Source of the DNA: Shimia aestuarii
GTDB taxonomy: Bacteria; Pseudomonadota; Alphaproteobacteria; Rhodobacterales; Rhodobacteraceae
Direction: 5' to 3'
NCBI RefSeq assembly: GCF_022814865.1
Contig: NZ_JAKVRD010000003.1
Coordinates: forward strand, 205,819 to 269,818
Length of the DNA stretch: 64,000 nucleotides
Positions within the stretch are counted from its first letter, which is position 1. Each line of letters begins with the position of its first letter. The notes below the pieces were generated by a model. The model saw only the letters and a program-made list of their open reading frames with translations, had not been told where the DNA came from and searched no databases. Position numbers and translations under genes: made by a program. Positions 7,597 through 16,800 of the stretch are shown here, piece after piece.

Positions 7597-9468
7597 ATGG
7601 ACGGATTCCTACTCCAGACAACGATCTTCCTCGGCACCGCCGTGATCGCCGTGCCGATCTCGGCCCGGCTCGGCATGGGATCGGTGCTCGGCTATCTCTT
7701 GGCCGGGGTGTTGATCGGCCCGATCCTCGGCCTTGTGGAACACTCCGAAGACTTGCTGCACTTCGCCGAGTTCGGCGTGGTGATGATGCTCTTCCTGATC
7801 GGTCTCGAGCTTGACCCCCGCGCCCTTTGGGCCATGCGCCACAAATTGATCGGTCTGGGCGGGTTGCAAGTCTTGTTGACCGGCACCGCCATTACCGCCG
7901 GGGCGATCTGGATGGACCAGCCCGTCAAGACCTCGATCGCGCTTGGGATGATCTTTGCCCTGTCCTCAACCGCCATCGTGATTCAGACCCTCTCGGAGAA
8001 GAACCTGATGAAGACGGGCGGTGGACGCTCGGCCTTTGCCGTCCTTCTGACGCAGGACATCGCGGTCATTCCCATGCTTGCCATCCTTCCGCTTCTCGCG
8101 GCGGGGCCGATCCTGCAGATCGCCACTGATGGCTCGATTCATAGCGTCGGCGGTGACGAGGCGCACGCCGCCGAACTCTCCCTTGTCGAAGGTCTGCCCG
8201 GCTGGGGCGTGACGCTTGTGACCGTCGGCGCCGTCGTCGCCGTCGTGCTCGCCGGGCGCTACCTCGTGCGCCCGGTCTTCCGCTTTATCCATTCCGCCAA
8301 CCTGCGCGAGATGTATACCGCCTTTGCGCTCTTGATCGTGATCGGCATCGCTCTTCTGATGACCATGGTCGGCCTCTCTCCTGCGCTCGGCACCTTCCTT
8401 GCGGGCGTGATCCTCGCCACAAGCGAATTCCGCCACGAACTCGAGAGCGACATTCAACCGTTCAAGGGTCTCCTTCTTGGTCTGTTCTTCATCACCGTCG
8501 GCTCTCAGATCGATTTTGCCGGCTTCTTCTCTGACCCCGTTCCGATCCTATCGCTGACCCTCGCCCTGATTTTTGCCAAGGCGGTGATCCTCTTCGGCCT
8601 TGGGCGCGTCTTTGGCCTCAGGGGCCGCGATCAGGTGCTCTTTACCCTGAGCCTCGCACAGGCCGGGGAGTTCGGCTTTGTTCTGATCTCTTTCGCCCTG
8701 CAGCAACACGTGTTGGAACCGGCACTGGCCGAAGAGTTGATGCTTGTCGTCGCTCTCTCGATGCTCATCACGCCGCTTCTTTTCATCGCCTATGACCTTC
8801 TGACCCGTCGCATGAGCGATAGCGCCGAGATCCATCCCGATGACGAGGTCGACGAACAAGGTCCGGTCATCATTGCCGGGATCGGACGCTTCGGGCAGAT
8901 CGTCAATCGCCTCGTGCGCTCCGCAGGCTTCCGTACCGTAGTGCTCGACCATGACATGCGTACCATCGAACTGATGCGCCGCTTTGGCGTCAAAGGTTTC
9001 TTCGGCGACCCGACCCGCCCGGAACTCCTGCACGCCGCCGGGCTTGCTGAGGCGCGCGTTCTCGTCGTCGCGCTCGACGACCCCAAAGCCGCAACCAAGC
9101 TCGTCGCCTTCGCGCGGCGCGACCGACCCGATCTGCATATCGTCGCCCGCGCCCATGACCGTCATCACACCTTCGAGCTGTTCAACGCCGGGGCCAACGA
9201 TATCGTGCGCGAGATGTTCGACTCCTCACTTCGCGCAGGCCGCTACGTCCTCGAGAATGTGGGTCTGAGCGAATACGAGGCCGCACAGGCCGAACAGGCC
9301 TTCTACAAACACGACCGCTACACGATCCGCGAACTCGCCCAACACTGGGACCCAAAGGTCCCCACGGTCGAGAACCGCGCCTATATCGCGCGCGCCAAGG
9401 AATTGGAGAAAGAGCTGGAGATGTCGCTCCTCGCGCTCTTGGAATCCGAGCGCAAAGAGCAGGACTGA
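7597..9468 (+). CDS. Kef-type monovalent cation:proton antiporter (CPA2 family)
   Basis: 623 residues. The first about 400 residues form roughly a dozen membrane helices of the Na+/H+ exchanger fold (LAGVLIGP, FAEFGVVMMLFLIGLEL, LSSTAIVIQTL). The C-terminal half is a TrkA-N/RCK domain starting at about residue 427 with the Rossmann motif GIGRFGQ and FFGDPTRPELLHAAGL. This layout is that of KefB/KefC, glutathione-gated K+ efflux systems, but no KefF/KefG ancillary gene is adjacent. The end is a charged helix (about residues 585-623). It exchanges K+ or Na+ for protons across the inner membrane; the exact cation is not predictable. Confidence 0.85.
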   Translation: MDGFLLQTTIFLGTAVIAVPISARLGMGSVLGYLLAGVLIGPILGLVEHSEDLLHFAEFGVVMMLFLIGLELDPRALWAMRHKLIGLGGLQVLLTGTAITAGAIWMDQPVKTSIALGMIFALSSTAIVIQTLSEKNLMKTGGGRSAFAVLLTQDIAVIPMLAILPLLAAGPILQIATDGSIHSVGGDEAHAAELSLVEGLPGWGVTLVTVGAVVAVVLAGRYLVRPVFRFIHSANLREMYTAFALLIVIGIALLMTMVGLSPALGTFLAGVILATSEFRHELESDIQPFKGLLLGLFFITVGSQIDFAGFFSDPVPILSLTLALIFAKAVILFGLGRVFGLRGRDQVLFTLSLAQAGEFGFVLISFALQQHVLEPALAEELMLVVALSMLITPLLFIAYDLLTRRMSDSAEIHPDDEVDEQGPVIIAGIGRFGQIVNRLVRSAGFRTVVLDHDMRTIELMRRFGVKGFFGDPTRPELLHAAGLAEARVLVVALDDPKAATKLVAFARRDRPDLHIVARAHDRHHTFELFNAGANDIVREMFDSSLRAGRYVLENVGLSEYEAAQAEQAFYKHDRYTIRELAQHWDPKVPTVENRAYIARAKELEKELEMSLLALLESERKEQD

Positions 9469-9523
9469 AGGCACAAGCGCCTTCGAAATCGCGTGAAGAA
9501 GGGCTTTCGAAAGCCCTTGCGCG

Positions 9524-10534
9524 CTACCCGTCCGAGACGCCCGCCTCGGCAAAGGTCGCCATGCCGGAATGACAGGCAATGGCCGATTTCAGGATATTGA
9601 TCGCCAAGGCTCCGCCCGACGCCTCCCCAAGGCGCAGGCCAAGCGACAGCATCGGCGCCTTGCCAAGCTTCTCCAGAAGCCGCACATGCCCGGTCTCCGC
9701 GCTCACATGGCCCGCCAGCGCATGATCAAGCGCGCCGCCCTCTGCCGCCTCAAGTGCCGCCGCCGCCGCGCAACAGATGAACCCGTCCAGGATAACCGGG
9801 ATCGACAGGCTCCGCGCGCGGGCAATCGCCCCCGCCATCGCGGCCAACTCCCGGCCGCCAAGACAGCGCAGAACCTCGAGCCCCTCGCGCGCAGGATTGA
9901 CGGCAAGCCCTTCGGCGACAACCCGTGCCTTGGTCGCAAGGCCCGCATCGTCGACGCCCGTGCCGCGCCCAACCCAATCCTCGGCCGCACCACCAAAAAG
10001 CGCCGCCGCGATAGCCGCCGCCGCTGTGGTGTTGCCGATCCCCATTTCCCCAACGACAAGAAGGTCGGTGTTCTCCGCTACCGCATCCCAACCCGTGGCC
10101 AGCGCCGCGATGACCTCTGCTTCGCTCATCGCCGGGCCTTGGGTGAAATCCGCCGTGGGTCGGTCCAAATCGAGCGCATGCACCGAAAGCTTCGCCCCCG
10201 CCGCGCGCGAAAGCTGATTGATCGCTGCGCCGCCGTGCTGAAAGTTAAGCACCATCTGCTCGGTCACTTCCGCCGGAAAGGCCGATACGCCCTGCGCCGT
10301 GACCCCGTGATTGCCTGCGAAAACGATCACCTGCGGCGCCGCGATCTCCGGCCGCGCCGTCCCGCGCCATCCTGCGTACCAGATCGCCATCTCCTCAAGC
10401 CGCCCAAGCGCCCCCGGCGGTTTGGTCAACTGGCCATTGCGCTCTGCTGCCGCGTCCAACACGCCTTGATCCGCCTTCGGTGCCTCGGCGAGCAATTTGC
10501 GGAAATCATCAAGCGTTGAAAAAGGCGCGGGCAT
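9524..10534 (-). CDS. cobT: Nicotinate-nucleotide--dimethylbenzimidazole phosphoribosyltransferase
   Basis: 336 residues. It transfers ribose-phosphate from nicotinate mononucleotide to 5,6-dimethylbenzimidazole, making alpha-ribazole phosphate for the lower ligand of cobalamin. Family blocks include [32 protein letters not shown] and [13 protein letters not shown]. The C-terminal glutamate in TFAEAGV (E330) aligns with the catalytic Glu of Salmonella CobT. The open frame runs 129 bases further upstream, but the start at 10534 has AGGAG seven to twelve bases before it and gives the normal length. It is divergent from cobS. Confidence 0.93.
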   Translation of the reverse strand: MPAPFSTLDDFRKLLAEAPKADQGVLDAAAERNGQLTKPPGALGRLEEMAIWYAGWRGTARPEIAAPQVIVFAGNHGVTAQGVSAFPAEVTEQMVLNFQHGGAAINQLSRAAGAKLSVHALDLDRPTADFTQGPAMSEAEVIAALATGWDAVAENTDLLVVGEMGIGNTTAAAAIAAALFGGAAEDWVGRGTGVDDAGLATKARVVAEGLAVNPAREGLEVLRCLGGRELAAMAGAIARARSLSIPVILDGFICCAAAAALEAAEGGALDHALAGHVSAETGHVRLLEKLGKAPMLSLGLRLGEASGGALAINILKSAIACHSGMATFAEAGVSDG

Positions 10535-10616
10535 GGCGTGGCTCCTGTTGAAATTCGTTGTTGTGCGTTGTTTACCTGATGTCGATGGGCCTGCAAGGCC
10601 GGAAAGAGACCGACAC

Positions 10617-11366
10617 ATGACGCAGGACGACACCCGCCTCGCAATGCCCTCCGATATCGCCACTGCGCTGGCGCTCCTGACGCGCTTGCCGGTGCACGCC
10701 GCATTCGAACGTGGCGCGCGTGCCGCTTGGGCCTATCCGCTTGCCGGGCTGGCGGTGGCGCTCGTCGCGGCGCTGCCGACGGGCGTTCTACTCTGGTTCG
10801 GTGTTGCACCCCTGCTTGCCGGGGTGGTGTTCGTCGCGCTTCAGGTGATCCTCACCGGAGCCATGCACGAGGACGGCCTCGCCGATAGCGCCGATGGGCT
10901 TTGGGGGGGATGGGAACGCGTCCGCCGCCTTGAGATCATGAAGGACAGCCATATCGGCAGCTACGGCGTCCTCGCCCTCGTCCTCGCGCTCGGCGCACGC
11001 ATCCTCGCCGTCGGCCTACTCCTCGGTCACGGCGGCTGGCTCTGGCCGCTCCTCGCCGTCGCCATGCTCTCCCGCGCCACCATGCCCGCGCTTATGGCCG
11101 CCCTGCCGCACGCACGCGACACCGGCCTTAGCCACGCACAAGGCCGCGCCCCGCAAGAGACCGCCCTCCTCGCTGCGGGTCTCGCCGCGCTGGGCGCTCT
11201 CTTGTTCTGTGGCTTTTCCGGGATCGGTCTTGCGCTTCTCGCCGGGCTCACTGCGCTGACCTGTGCCGCCATCGCCAAGGCCAAGATCGCCGGTCAGACC
11301 GGCGACATCCTTGGCGCGACGCAGCAGATGACGGAAATCGCCCTTCTGATCGCTCTGACCGCCTGA
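10617..11366 (+). CDS. cobS: Adenosylcobinamide-GDP ribazoletransferase (cobalamin synthase)
   Basis: 249 residues, a multi-pass inner membrane enzyme. It joins adenosylcobinamide-GDP to alpha-ribazole (phosphate), the last step of cobalamin nucleotide-loop assembly and the reaction directly after CobT. The [13 protein letters not shown] block (residues about 83-95) is the DxxADxxDG metal-binding motif of CobS, and LLTRLPV near the start is also typical. I chose the ATG at 10617 after GGAAAGAG; a longer open frame upstream overlaps the cobT start. It faces away from cobT across 82 bases. Confidence 0.92.
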   Translation: MTQDDTRLAMPSDIATALALLTRLPVHAAFERGARAAWAYPLAGLAVALVAALPTGVLLWFGVAPLLAGVVFVALQVILTGAMHEDGLADSADGLWGGWERVRRLEIMKDSHIGSYGVLALVLALGARILAVGLLLGHGGWLWPLLAVAMLSRATMPALMAALPHARDTGLSHAQGRAPQETALLAAGLAALGALLFCGFSGIGLALLAGLTALTCAAIAKAKIAGQTGDILGATQQMTEIALLIALTA

Positions 11367-11371
11367 GCACG

Positions 11372-11406
11372 AAAAAACCGCGCCCCATTGGAGCGCGGTT
11401 CTTCAT
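11372..11406. terminator. Bidirectional terminator between cobS and carD
   Basis: The stem AACCGCGC / GCGCGGTT (11376-11383 with 11393-11400) has a 9-base loop, an A-run on the left and T-rich sequence on the right. It can terminate cobS from the left and carD from the right. Confidence 0.75.
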
Positions 11407-11426
11407 TTCTGCAACTAGCCTGTGGC

Positions 11427-11942
11427 TTAAGCTGCCGCTGCGCGCGATGTCAGAACGTCATCAACCTTCTTCGAGGCAGCCACCTCGTCACCGCCACCCA
11501 CGGCCGCGACTTCACGAGTCAGACGCTCAAGCGCGGCTTCATAGAGCTGACGCTCAGAATAGCTCTGCTCGCGCTGATCGTCGGTGCGGTGCAGGTCGCG
11601 CACCACCTCGGCAATCGCGATAAGATCGCCCGAGTTGATCTTTTGTTCGTATTCCTGGGCGCGGCGCGACCACATGGCCCGCTTCACCTTGGCCTTGCCC
11701 TTAAGGGTCGTCATGGCCTGATCGACAACATCGGGCGAGCTGAGGCTGCGCATCCCGATCTCGGTCGCCTTGTGCGTCGGCACGCGGAGCGTCATCTTGT
11801 CCTTCTCGAACGAAATCACGAACAGCTCAAGCTGCATGCCGGCGACTTCCTGCTCCTCGATCGACACGATCTGACCCACGCCATGCGCGGGATAAACGAC
11901 GTATTCGTTGGGGCGGAATTCGGTCTTACTGGTCTTGCTCAT
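11427..11942 (-). CDS. carD: CarD-family transcriptional regulator
   Basis: 171 residues. The N-terminal RNA polymerase interaction domain is clear (EYVVYPAHGVGQIVSIEEQE, then FVISFEKDKMTLRVP), followed by the helical DNA-binding C-terminal domain (WSRRAQEYEQKINSGDLIAIAEVVRDL, cut here to its visible pattern of RR, YE and SGD). CarD binds the RNA polymerase beta subunit and stabilises open promoter complexes; in alphaproteobacteria such as Rhodobacter sphaeroides it helps at promoters with weak -10 elements. The frame is open further upstream, but the start at 11942 has GGAAGGA upstream and matches the family start. A candidate promoter lies at 12090-12118. Confidence 0.92.
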   Translation of the reverse strand: MSKTSKTEFRPNEYVVYPAHGVGQIVSIEEQEVAGMQLELFVISFEKDKMTLRVPTHKATEIGMRSLSSPDVVDQAMTTLKGKAKVKRAMWSRRAQEYEQKINSGDLIAIAEVVRDLHRTDDQREQSYSERQLYEAALERLTREVAAVGGGDEVAASKKVDDVLTSRAAAA

Positions 11943-12252
11943 CTGGGTCCTTCCTGACGCAGGCCCTTGCACCCGCGAAAAAAACGGAGGCCCGGGAAAG
12001 ACCTTCCCGGCCATCAGCTTCTCTTTGGGACAAAAAACCATCCTCGGCAGACCCGGGATGGCTCGTGGGCAGTATGTCTATGTGACAGAGTTATAACATA
12101 AAAACCGCATATCTCCAAGCTGGGCAGCTTGAAACGGGCGGTCTCGGGGCCGTTTTCGGCCCTTTCACACGGTTTTTATCGCCTTTTCACACGCCAAACG
12201 ACGCCGAAACCTTTCGGCGCTGCCCCGCATGTCGGGCGATTCGAATCGGGTC
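11943..12252. other. 310-bp region between carD and fdxA: carD leader/promoter and fdxA 3' hairpins
   Basis: It contains the candidate carD promoter (12090-12118) and, nearer fdxA, two perfect hairpins: 12202-12219 (8-bp arms, CGCCGAAA / TTTCGGCG) and 12147-12162 (GGGCCG / CGGCCC). Neither hairpin is followed by a U-run on the minus strand, so termination of fdxA there is uncertain. No further gene is seen. Confidence 0.5.
12090..12118 (-). promoter_or_regulatory. Candidate sigma-70 promoter of carD
   Basis: Read on the minus strand: TTGGAG, a 17-base spacer, then TATAAC. The -10 matches consensus at five of six positions and the spacing is ideal; the -35 is weak. The predicted leader is about 140 bases, which is long and leaves room for post-transcriptional control. 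Confidence 0.4.
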
Positions 12253-12591
12253 TCAGCCGCCTTCGCCAGGCGCTTCCGAGAAGTATTTCTCAAGCTTACC
12301 CTCTTCTCCGTCGCGCTCATCCGCCTCCGGGAGAGGATCTTTCTTGGTGATGATCACCGGCCAGATCTCGGAATATTTCCGGTTGAACTCGACCCATTTT
12401 TCCATGTCCGGCTCGGTGTCCGGGCGGATCGCATCGGCCGGGCATTCCGGCTCACACACCCCGCAATCGATGCATTCATCGGGATGAATGACCAGCGTGT
12501 TCTCGCCCTCATAGAAACAGTCCACGGGGCATACTTCGACGCAATCGGTATATTTGCAGGCGATGCAGTTGTCGGTGACGACATAGGTCAT
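12253..12591 (-). CDS. fdxA: Seven-iron ferredoxin (3Fe-4S/4Fe-4S), FdxA type
   Basis: 112 residues. The cysteine pattern is that of Azotobacter FdI: C9, C17, C21 and C50 suit a 3Fe-4S cluster and C25, C40, C43 and C46 a 4Fe-4S cluster. C12 corresponds to the extra conserved Cys. Visible signatures are [18 protein letters not shown] and [12 protein letters not shown]. The C-terminal extension (about residues 60-112) with WPVIITKK is normal for FdxA. It is a soluble low-potential electron carrier; the partner is not evident. It follows the S4-domain gene by 52 bases in the same orientation. Confidence 0.93.
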   Translation of the reverse strand: MTYVVTDNCIACKYTDCVEVCPVDCFYEGENTLVIHPDECIDCGVCEPECPADAIRPDTEPDMEKWVEFNRKYSEIWPVIITKKDPLPEADERDGEEGKLEKYFSEAPGEGG

Positions 12592-12643
12592 AGTCGAGTC
12601 TCATCTACATTTTTCCGGCACCTAGCTAATCCAGTGCGCCGGA

Positions 12644-13018
12644 TCATTCAAGTTCACCACGACGTTTGAGGTCGAGTTTACGCCGATCACGCTTCGTCGG
12701 ACGGCCTTGTCCTTCATATCTAGGCGCGCGCGGAACGTTGTCTTTGACTTCGCTCAAATCCTCGTAGAGCGCCTGCGCCTCGGGGGCCGGTCCACGGCGC
12801 TCGCCGATCGCAACGATTCGCACCACCCGGATCGCCCGTCCCTGCGCAAAGGTCAGAACGTCGCCGGGACCAACCGAATGGCTCGCCTTGGCGGCCTTCG
12901 CCGCGTTGACCCTGACATGACCGCCCGTGACCACCTTGGCCGCCAGCGTGCGGGTCTTGAAGAACCGCGCATGCCAAAGCCACTTGTCGAGCCGTTGCTT
13001 GGAAGAAGGATCACTCAC
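12644..13018 (-). CDS. S4-domain RNA-binding protein (HslR/Hsp15-like)
   Basis: 124 residues. The S4 RNA-binding fold begins QRLDKWLWHARFFKTRTLA, the signature start of HslR-type proteins, and continues with GGHVRVNAAK and SHSVGPGDVLTFAQG. The C-terminus is highly basic (RPTKRDRRKLDLKRR), consistent with RNA binding. E. coli Hsp15 rescues stalled 50S subunits carrying peptidyl-tRNA. Here the gene sits 44 bases after a SUV3-like RNA helicase gene, which suggests a shared RNA-related role, although that is inference. Confidence 0.85.
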   Translation of the reverse strand: MSDPSSKQRLDKWLWHARFFKTRTLAAKVVTGGHVRVNAAKAAKASHSVGPGDVLTFAQGRAIRVVRIVAIGERRGPAPEAQALYEDLSEVKDNVPRAPRYEGQGRPTKRDRRKLDLKRRGELE

Positions 13019-13033
13019 ATCACGAAACCACGC

Positions 13034-13054
13034 GGGGCCGGAAATCCCGGCCCC
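13034..13054 (-). other. Perfect GC hairpin between helicase and S4 genes
   Basis: GGGGCCGG / CCGGCCCC arms with a 5-base loop fill half of the 44-base gap between the helicase stop and the S4 gene start. There is no U-run, so it is more likely a transcript stabiliser or processing point than a complete terminator. Confidence 0.4.
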
Positions 13055-13062
13055 GTCATCTC

Positions 13063-15855
13063 TTATCCCTTGTCCTTGAGCCCCATCAGCGCCGCAGCGA
13101 AGGGGTTGTCCGGATCAATGGCTTTTTCCTTTTTCGGCGGGCGGGCCTGATATTGCTTGGCCCCCTGATCACGACGCGGTGCGCCCTTACCCTTGGGTTT
13201 GCCGCCCTTGCCGCGCGGTTTGTCGCCCTGCGGCGCGCCACGGTCTGCGCCACGGCGCGGCCCCCGGTTGCCCTGCCGGTTTCCAGCCCAGGTAAAGGTA
13301 AAGAATACCTCCATCTCCGGCCCTTCTGTGGCCTCAGGCGTCTCCTCTGCCGCTGCCGGTGCTTCGGGCGCGGCGTCCGCGGCAACCGCGTCCTCTGCTG
13401 CCGCGTCTTCGACGGGCGCATCGGTGGCTGTCTCGGTGCTCTCGGTCGCAGCCTCTGCCGGTGCTTCCGGTGCAGCCTTGACCTTTTCGCGCTCGCCCTT
13501 CTCGGCCTTGTAGCCAAGCCCCTGCATCAGATCTGCAAACTGCTCGAGCGTCATGCCAGTGATCGAGAGCATATCGGCCTTAGCCTCAAAGCCCCCACGG
13601 CTATCCTCCGCGCGCAGCATATCGGCAAGGCGCTCCAGCATATCAATGCGGATCGCGCGTTCCCCGGCGGCGCGGTAGCCAGCCATGCTGTGATAGCCCT
13701 GCGGCACACCTTTGCCCGACGGCACAGTCACAAGGCCGGGCGGCGGCGCTTCGGGGAATTCATCAAGCCCTTGGGCCAGCGACCACAGGACCAAACGCAG
13801 GCGCGTCGGTGCAGGCTTCAGAAGAAGCGGCATGAAGATCGTGAACTGGCCGAACCGAACACCATGTTTGCGCAGCGATCCGCGCGCGTCCTGATCAAGC
13901 TCCTTGACCTCTCCCGCAACCTCACCGCGCGGAATAACGCCAAGCGTCTCGACAAGACGGAACGCAAAGCCCCGCGCCAGACCGGTAAGCTCTTCATCCT
14001 TGGACAGGTTCAAAAGCGGCTCAAACAGCGCGGCGATCTTGCGGTCGATGAAATGCTGCAAGCGGCGTGCGACCTTCTGGGCGACATCTGCCCCCGCTTC
14101 GTCGTCAACGAAGACCTTGATGCCCGGCTTGAGCGGATCATCTCCGGGTACGAGCTTACCAACGGCTTGCTCGCCCCACATCAGACCCCCCTGTTCGGTG
14201 AAATCGATTTCCGTATCGGGCGCGTTATAGAACCGGTCCGCGCGCAGATGGAACTGCGGCGCCAGCGCCTGCAGGCTCGCCTGCTTGAGCGTCTTGGCTT
14301 CCTGACCGGAGGCCTCTTTGTCCGCCACGAAACGGAACCCTTCGAGCCGACCGACGAATTCGCCTTCGACGGTCACCTCACCCTTGTCATTCACTTCGGC
14401 CAACAGGGCCTCCTTCTGTTTGAGCCGGCGCAAGAGCACGGATGTGCGCCGGTCCACAAATCTCTGAGTCAAACGCTCGTGCAACGCATCCGACAGGCGG
14501 TCTTCTACAGCGCGGGTCTCCCCGCGCCAATGGTTTTCGTCATCGACCCAGCCTTTTCGCTGCGCAACATATGTCCATGTGCGAATATACGCCAGTCGTT
14601 TAGACAGCGTGTCAATGTCGCCTTCTGTCCGGTCAAGCCGCTTGACCTGCCGCGCCATCCAGTCATCAGGCACCTGCCCGCGCTCATGCAGATAGCCATA
14701 AAGCCCCTCAATAAGCGACGCATGTTCCGCATGGCTGATGCCACGGAAATCCGGCACCCGACACACATCCCATAAAAGGCGCACCGACGCCCCATCACTC
14801 GCCCGCGCCATGACCTCGGCAGAGGCGCGCATGGTGTTGAGCGCCATCTGGTCGTCTGCTTCGCGCGCCTTCACAAGGCGCTCATCCTTCGGCGCCATAT
14901 CGAGCGAGGCCAAAAGCGCATCGACCGAGCCGAATTCGAGCCGCGCATTGCGCCAATTGAGCTTTTTCTGCGGTGTGAACCGATGCTCCATGATCGCCTC
15001 GGCCACTGCATCGTCCAAGGGCGGCGCTTCGCCGGTAACACCAAACGTCCCGTGGCTCATCCCCCGCCCCGCGCGGCCCGCGATCTGCGCGAGCTCGTTG
15101 GGCGCCAGCGGCCGCATCCGGCGGCCATCGAATTTCACCGTCGAGGAAAAGGCCACATGGTCGATATCAAGGTTGAGCCCCATGCCGATCGCATCCGTCG
15201 CCACGAGGTAATCCACATCACCATTCTGATAGAGCTCCACCTGAGCGTTGCGCGTGCGCGGAGAAAGCGCCCCCATAACAACCGCCGCACCGCCCTTCTG
15301 ACGGCGTAGCAACTCGGCAATGGCATAGACGTTATCAACCGAAAATCCGACAATGGCCGAGCGTGGCTGCATCCGGCTGATCTTGCGGCTGCCAGAATAG
15401 CTGAGCGTCGACATGCGCTCGCGCCGCATGAATTCGGCCTCCGGCACCAATTCCGCAATCGCGCCCCGCATCGTGTCCGAGCCAAGGAAAAGCGTCTCAT
15501 GGGTGCCCCGTGCCCTGAGTAGGCGGTCGGTAAACACATGCCCGCGCTCCGGATCGGCGCAAAGCTGAATCTCGTCCACGGCAAGGAAATCCGTGCCCAT
15601 CCCCTCGGGCATCGCCTCTACCGTGCAGACCCAATACTGCGTGCGCGGCGGCACGATCCGTTCCTCACCGGTGACAAGCGCCACGACAGACGGCCCGCGA
15701 ATGGCCACGATCCGGTCGTAGACCTCGCGCGCCAAGAGACGCAGCGGCAGGCCGATGACCCCCGTGCGATACCCGAGCATCCGCTCGATGGCATAGTGCG
15801 TCTTTCCGGTATTGGTCGGCCCGAGCACCGCCATGATCCGCCGCTCTAGGGACAT
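13063..15855 (-). CDS. SUV3-like DExH RNA helicase with long low-complexity C-terminal tail
   Basis: 930 residues. The N-terminus carries Walker A GPTNTGKT (12-19), as in mitochondrial SUV3 (GPTNSGKT), then VDEIQ (motif II, 93-97), SDTM (motif III region) and, further on, QIAGRAGR (motif VI). These define the SUV3/Ski2-like helicase core. The middle region (about 300-780) has no motif I recognise. The last about 150 residues are Ala/Glu/Thr-rich and then strongly basic and Gly-rich (GNRQGNRGPRRGADRG), a likely disordered RNA-binding tail. In mitochondria SUV3 unwinds RNA for a degradosome; a bacterial role in RNA turnover or ribosome assembly is inference. It starts 20 bases after the TPR gene and precedes the S4 gene. 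Confidence 0.85.
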   Translation of the reverse strand: MSLERRIMAVLGPTNTGKTHYAIERMLGYRTGVIGLPLRLLAREVYDRIVAIRGPSVVALVTGEERIVPPRTQYWVCTVEAMPEGMGTDFLAVDEIQLCADPERGHVFTDRLLRARGTHETLFLGSDTMRGAIAELVPEAEFMRRERMSTLSYSGSRKISRMQPRSAIVGFSVDNVYAIAELLRRQKGGAAVVMGALSPRTRNAQVELYQNGDVDYLVATDAIGMGLNLDIDHVAFSSTVKFDGRRMRPLAPNELAQIAGRAGRGMSHGTFGVTGEAPPLDDAVAEAIMEHRFTPQKKLNWRNARLEFGSVDALLASLDMAPKDERLVKAREADDQMALNTMRASAEVMARASDGASVRLLWDVCRVPDFRGISHAEHASLIEGLYGYLHERGQVPDDWMARQVKRLDRTEGDIDTLSKRLAYIRTWTYVAQRKGWVDDENHWRGETRAVEDRLSDALHERLTQRFVDRRTSVLLRRLKQKEALLAEVNDKGEVTVEGEFVGRLEGFRFVADKEASGQEAKTLKQASLQALAPQFHLRADRFYNAPDTEIDFTEQGGLMWGEQAVGKLVPGDDPLKPGIKVFVDDEAGADVAQKVARRLQHFIDRKIAALFEPLLNLSKDEELTGLARGFAFRLVETLGVIPRGEVAGEVKELDQDARGSLRKHGVRFGQFTIFMPLLLKPAPTRLRLVLWSLAQGLDEFPEAPPPGLVTVPSGKGVPQGYHSMAGYRAAGERAIRIDMLERLADMLRAEDSRGGFEAKADMLSITGMTLEQFADLMQGLGYKAEKGEREKVKAAPEAPAEAATESTETATDAPVEDAAAEDAVAADAAPEAPAAAEETPEATEGPEMEVFFTFTWAGNRQGNRGPRRGADRGAPQGDKPRGKGGKPKGKGAPRRDQGAKQYQARPPKKEKAIDPDNPFAAALMGLKDKG

Positions 15856-15875
15856 CGGCTCATTCCGTTATTGCG

Positions 15876-16436
15876 TTAGAGAGTCTGGCCCTTGACCAGC
15901 GGCTCGAGTCTGTCGAGCGCCTCTGTAACCTTGGGATGTGTCGGATGTATAGCCCTGACGAGACGATAGGCCTCCCAGGCGTCTTCATGCCGCTCCAGCA
16001 TCTCAAAGATCGACCCCAATCCGATCAATGCGCCGAAATGGTCGGGGTTGAGGGCCAACGCCTGTTCAAGATCGCTCAGCGCGGGACCATAAAGCCCGGC
16101 CTCGAAATAGGCCGCCGCCCGCGTCACATACCCTTCGGCAAATCCCGGCGCATGGTCGACAAGCGCGCTCAGGTGATCAATCGCCGCCTCGACCTCCTTG
16201 CGCTCGAGCGCGGCACGCCCGCGTTTGAGCAGGAAATCCGCACTGGCCGAGCCGGATTTGCTCCATTCAAGCTCGATCTCGCGCACAATCTTGTCCGCTT
16301 CGGTAGGATCCGCGTCACGCAACCGTTGCATAAGCGTTTCAAGCTCGGCGGCACGCACCGGGCCAGATTGCAAAAAGACCATTGCGCCAAAAGTTGCCGC
16401 AACGATAGGTTTGAGAAAGCGACGTAGGATACCCAT
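15876..16436 (-). CDS. Exported tetratricopeptide-repeat protein
   Basis: 186 residues with a signal peptide (MGILRRFLKPIVAATFGAMV, ending near RAAE). Two to three TPR units follow, most clearly AEGYVTRAAAYFEAGLYGPA and ALNPDHFGALIGLGSIFE with EDAWEAYRLVRAIHP. The frame is open far upstream, but that part lies over the divergent SCP2 gene on the other strand; the start at 16436 begins the signal peptide. It is the first gene of the minus-strand run TPR, SUV3-like helicase, S4 protein, FdxA. A periplasmic scaffold role is all that can be said. Confidence 0.8.
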   Translation of the reverse strand: MGILRRFLKPIVAATFGAMVFLQSGPVRAAELETLMQRLRDADPTEADKIVREIELEWSKSGSASADFLLKRGRAALERKEVEAAIDHLSALVDHAPGFAEGYVTRAAAYFEAGLYGPALSDLEQALALNPDHFGALIGLGSIFEMLERHEDAWEAYRLVRAIHPTHPKVTEALDRLEPLVKGQTL

Positions 16437-16509
16437 AACAGTATGTATATTAGAGCGCGGCGGCCAAAATGCCAGAGGCCCCGCCCCAGGAAAAAGGACT
16501 AGAGGACCA

Positions 16510-16800
16510 ATGAGCGATATCGTGACTGCCGCAGTGGCGGCCCTGAACGAAAAACTTGGCGATGGCGGCTTTGACGGCACGGCCAAATTCGTGATCGACG
16601 GCGAAGGCGCCGTGATGATCGATTCCGACGGCGCCCGCGCCGCCGATGACGAGGCCGACGTGACCCTCACCGCCGACGCCGAAACCTTCCAGTCGATCCT
16701 CGAAGGTGACACCAACCCCACCGCCGCCTTCATGTCGGGCAAGCTCACCGTCGATGGCGATATGGGCAAGGCAATGCAGCTCGGCACGGTCCTGAGCTGA
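16510..16800 (+). CDS. SCP2 sterol-carrier-domain protein
   Basis: 96 residues comprising only an SCP2 domain: FDGTAKFVIDGEGAVMID, then ADVTLTADAETFQSILEG and the family-typical AAFMSGKLTVDGDMGKAMQL at the end. SCP2 domains bind fatty acyl chains and other lipids in a hydrophobic tunnel. The start at 16510 follows GAGGACCA. Its stop overlaps the next start (TGATG), so it is translationally coupled to the lysophospholipase-like gene, which supports a lipid-handling role. Confidence 0.88.
   Translation: MSDIVTAAVAALNEKLGDGGFDGTAKFVIDGEGAVMIDSDGARAADDEADVTLTADAETFQSILEGDTNPTAAFMSGKLTVDGDMGKAMQLGTVLS

Noticed and set aside
10535..10616. Cobalamin riboswitch between cobT and cobS
   Set aside because: The gap is only 82 bases and shows no B12-box-like core.
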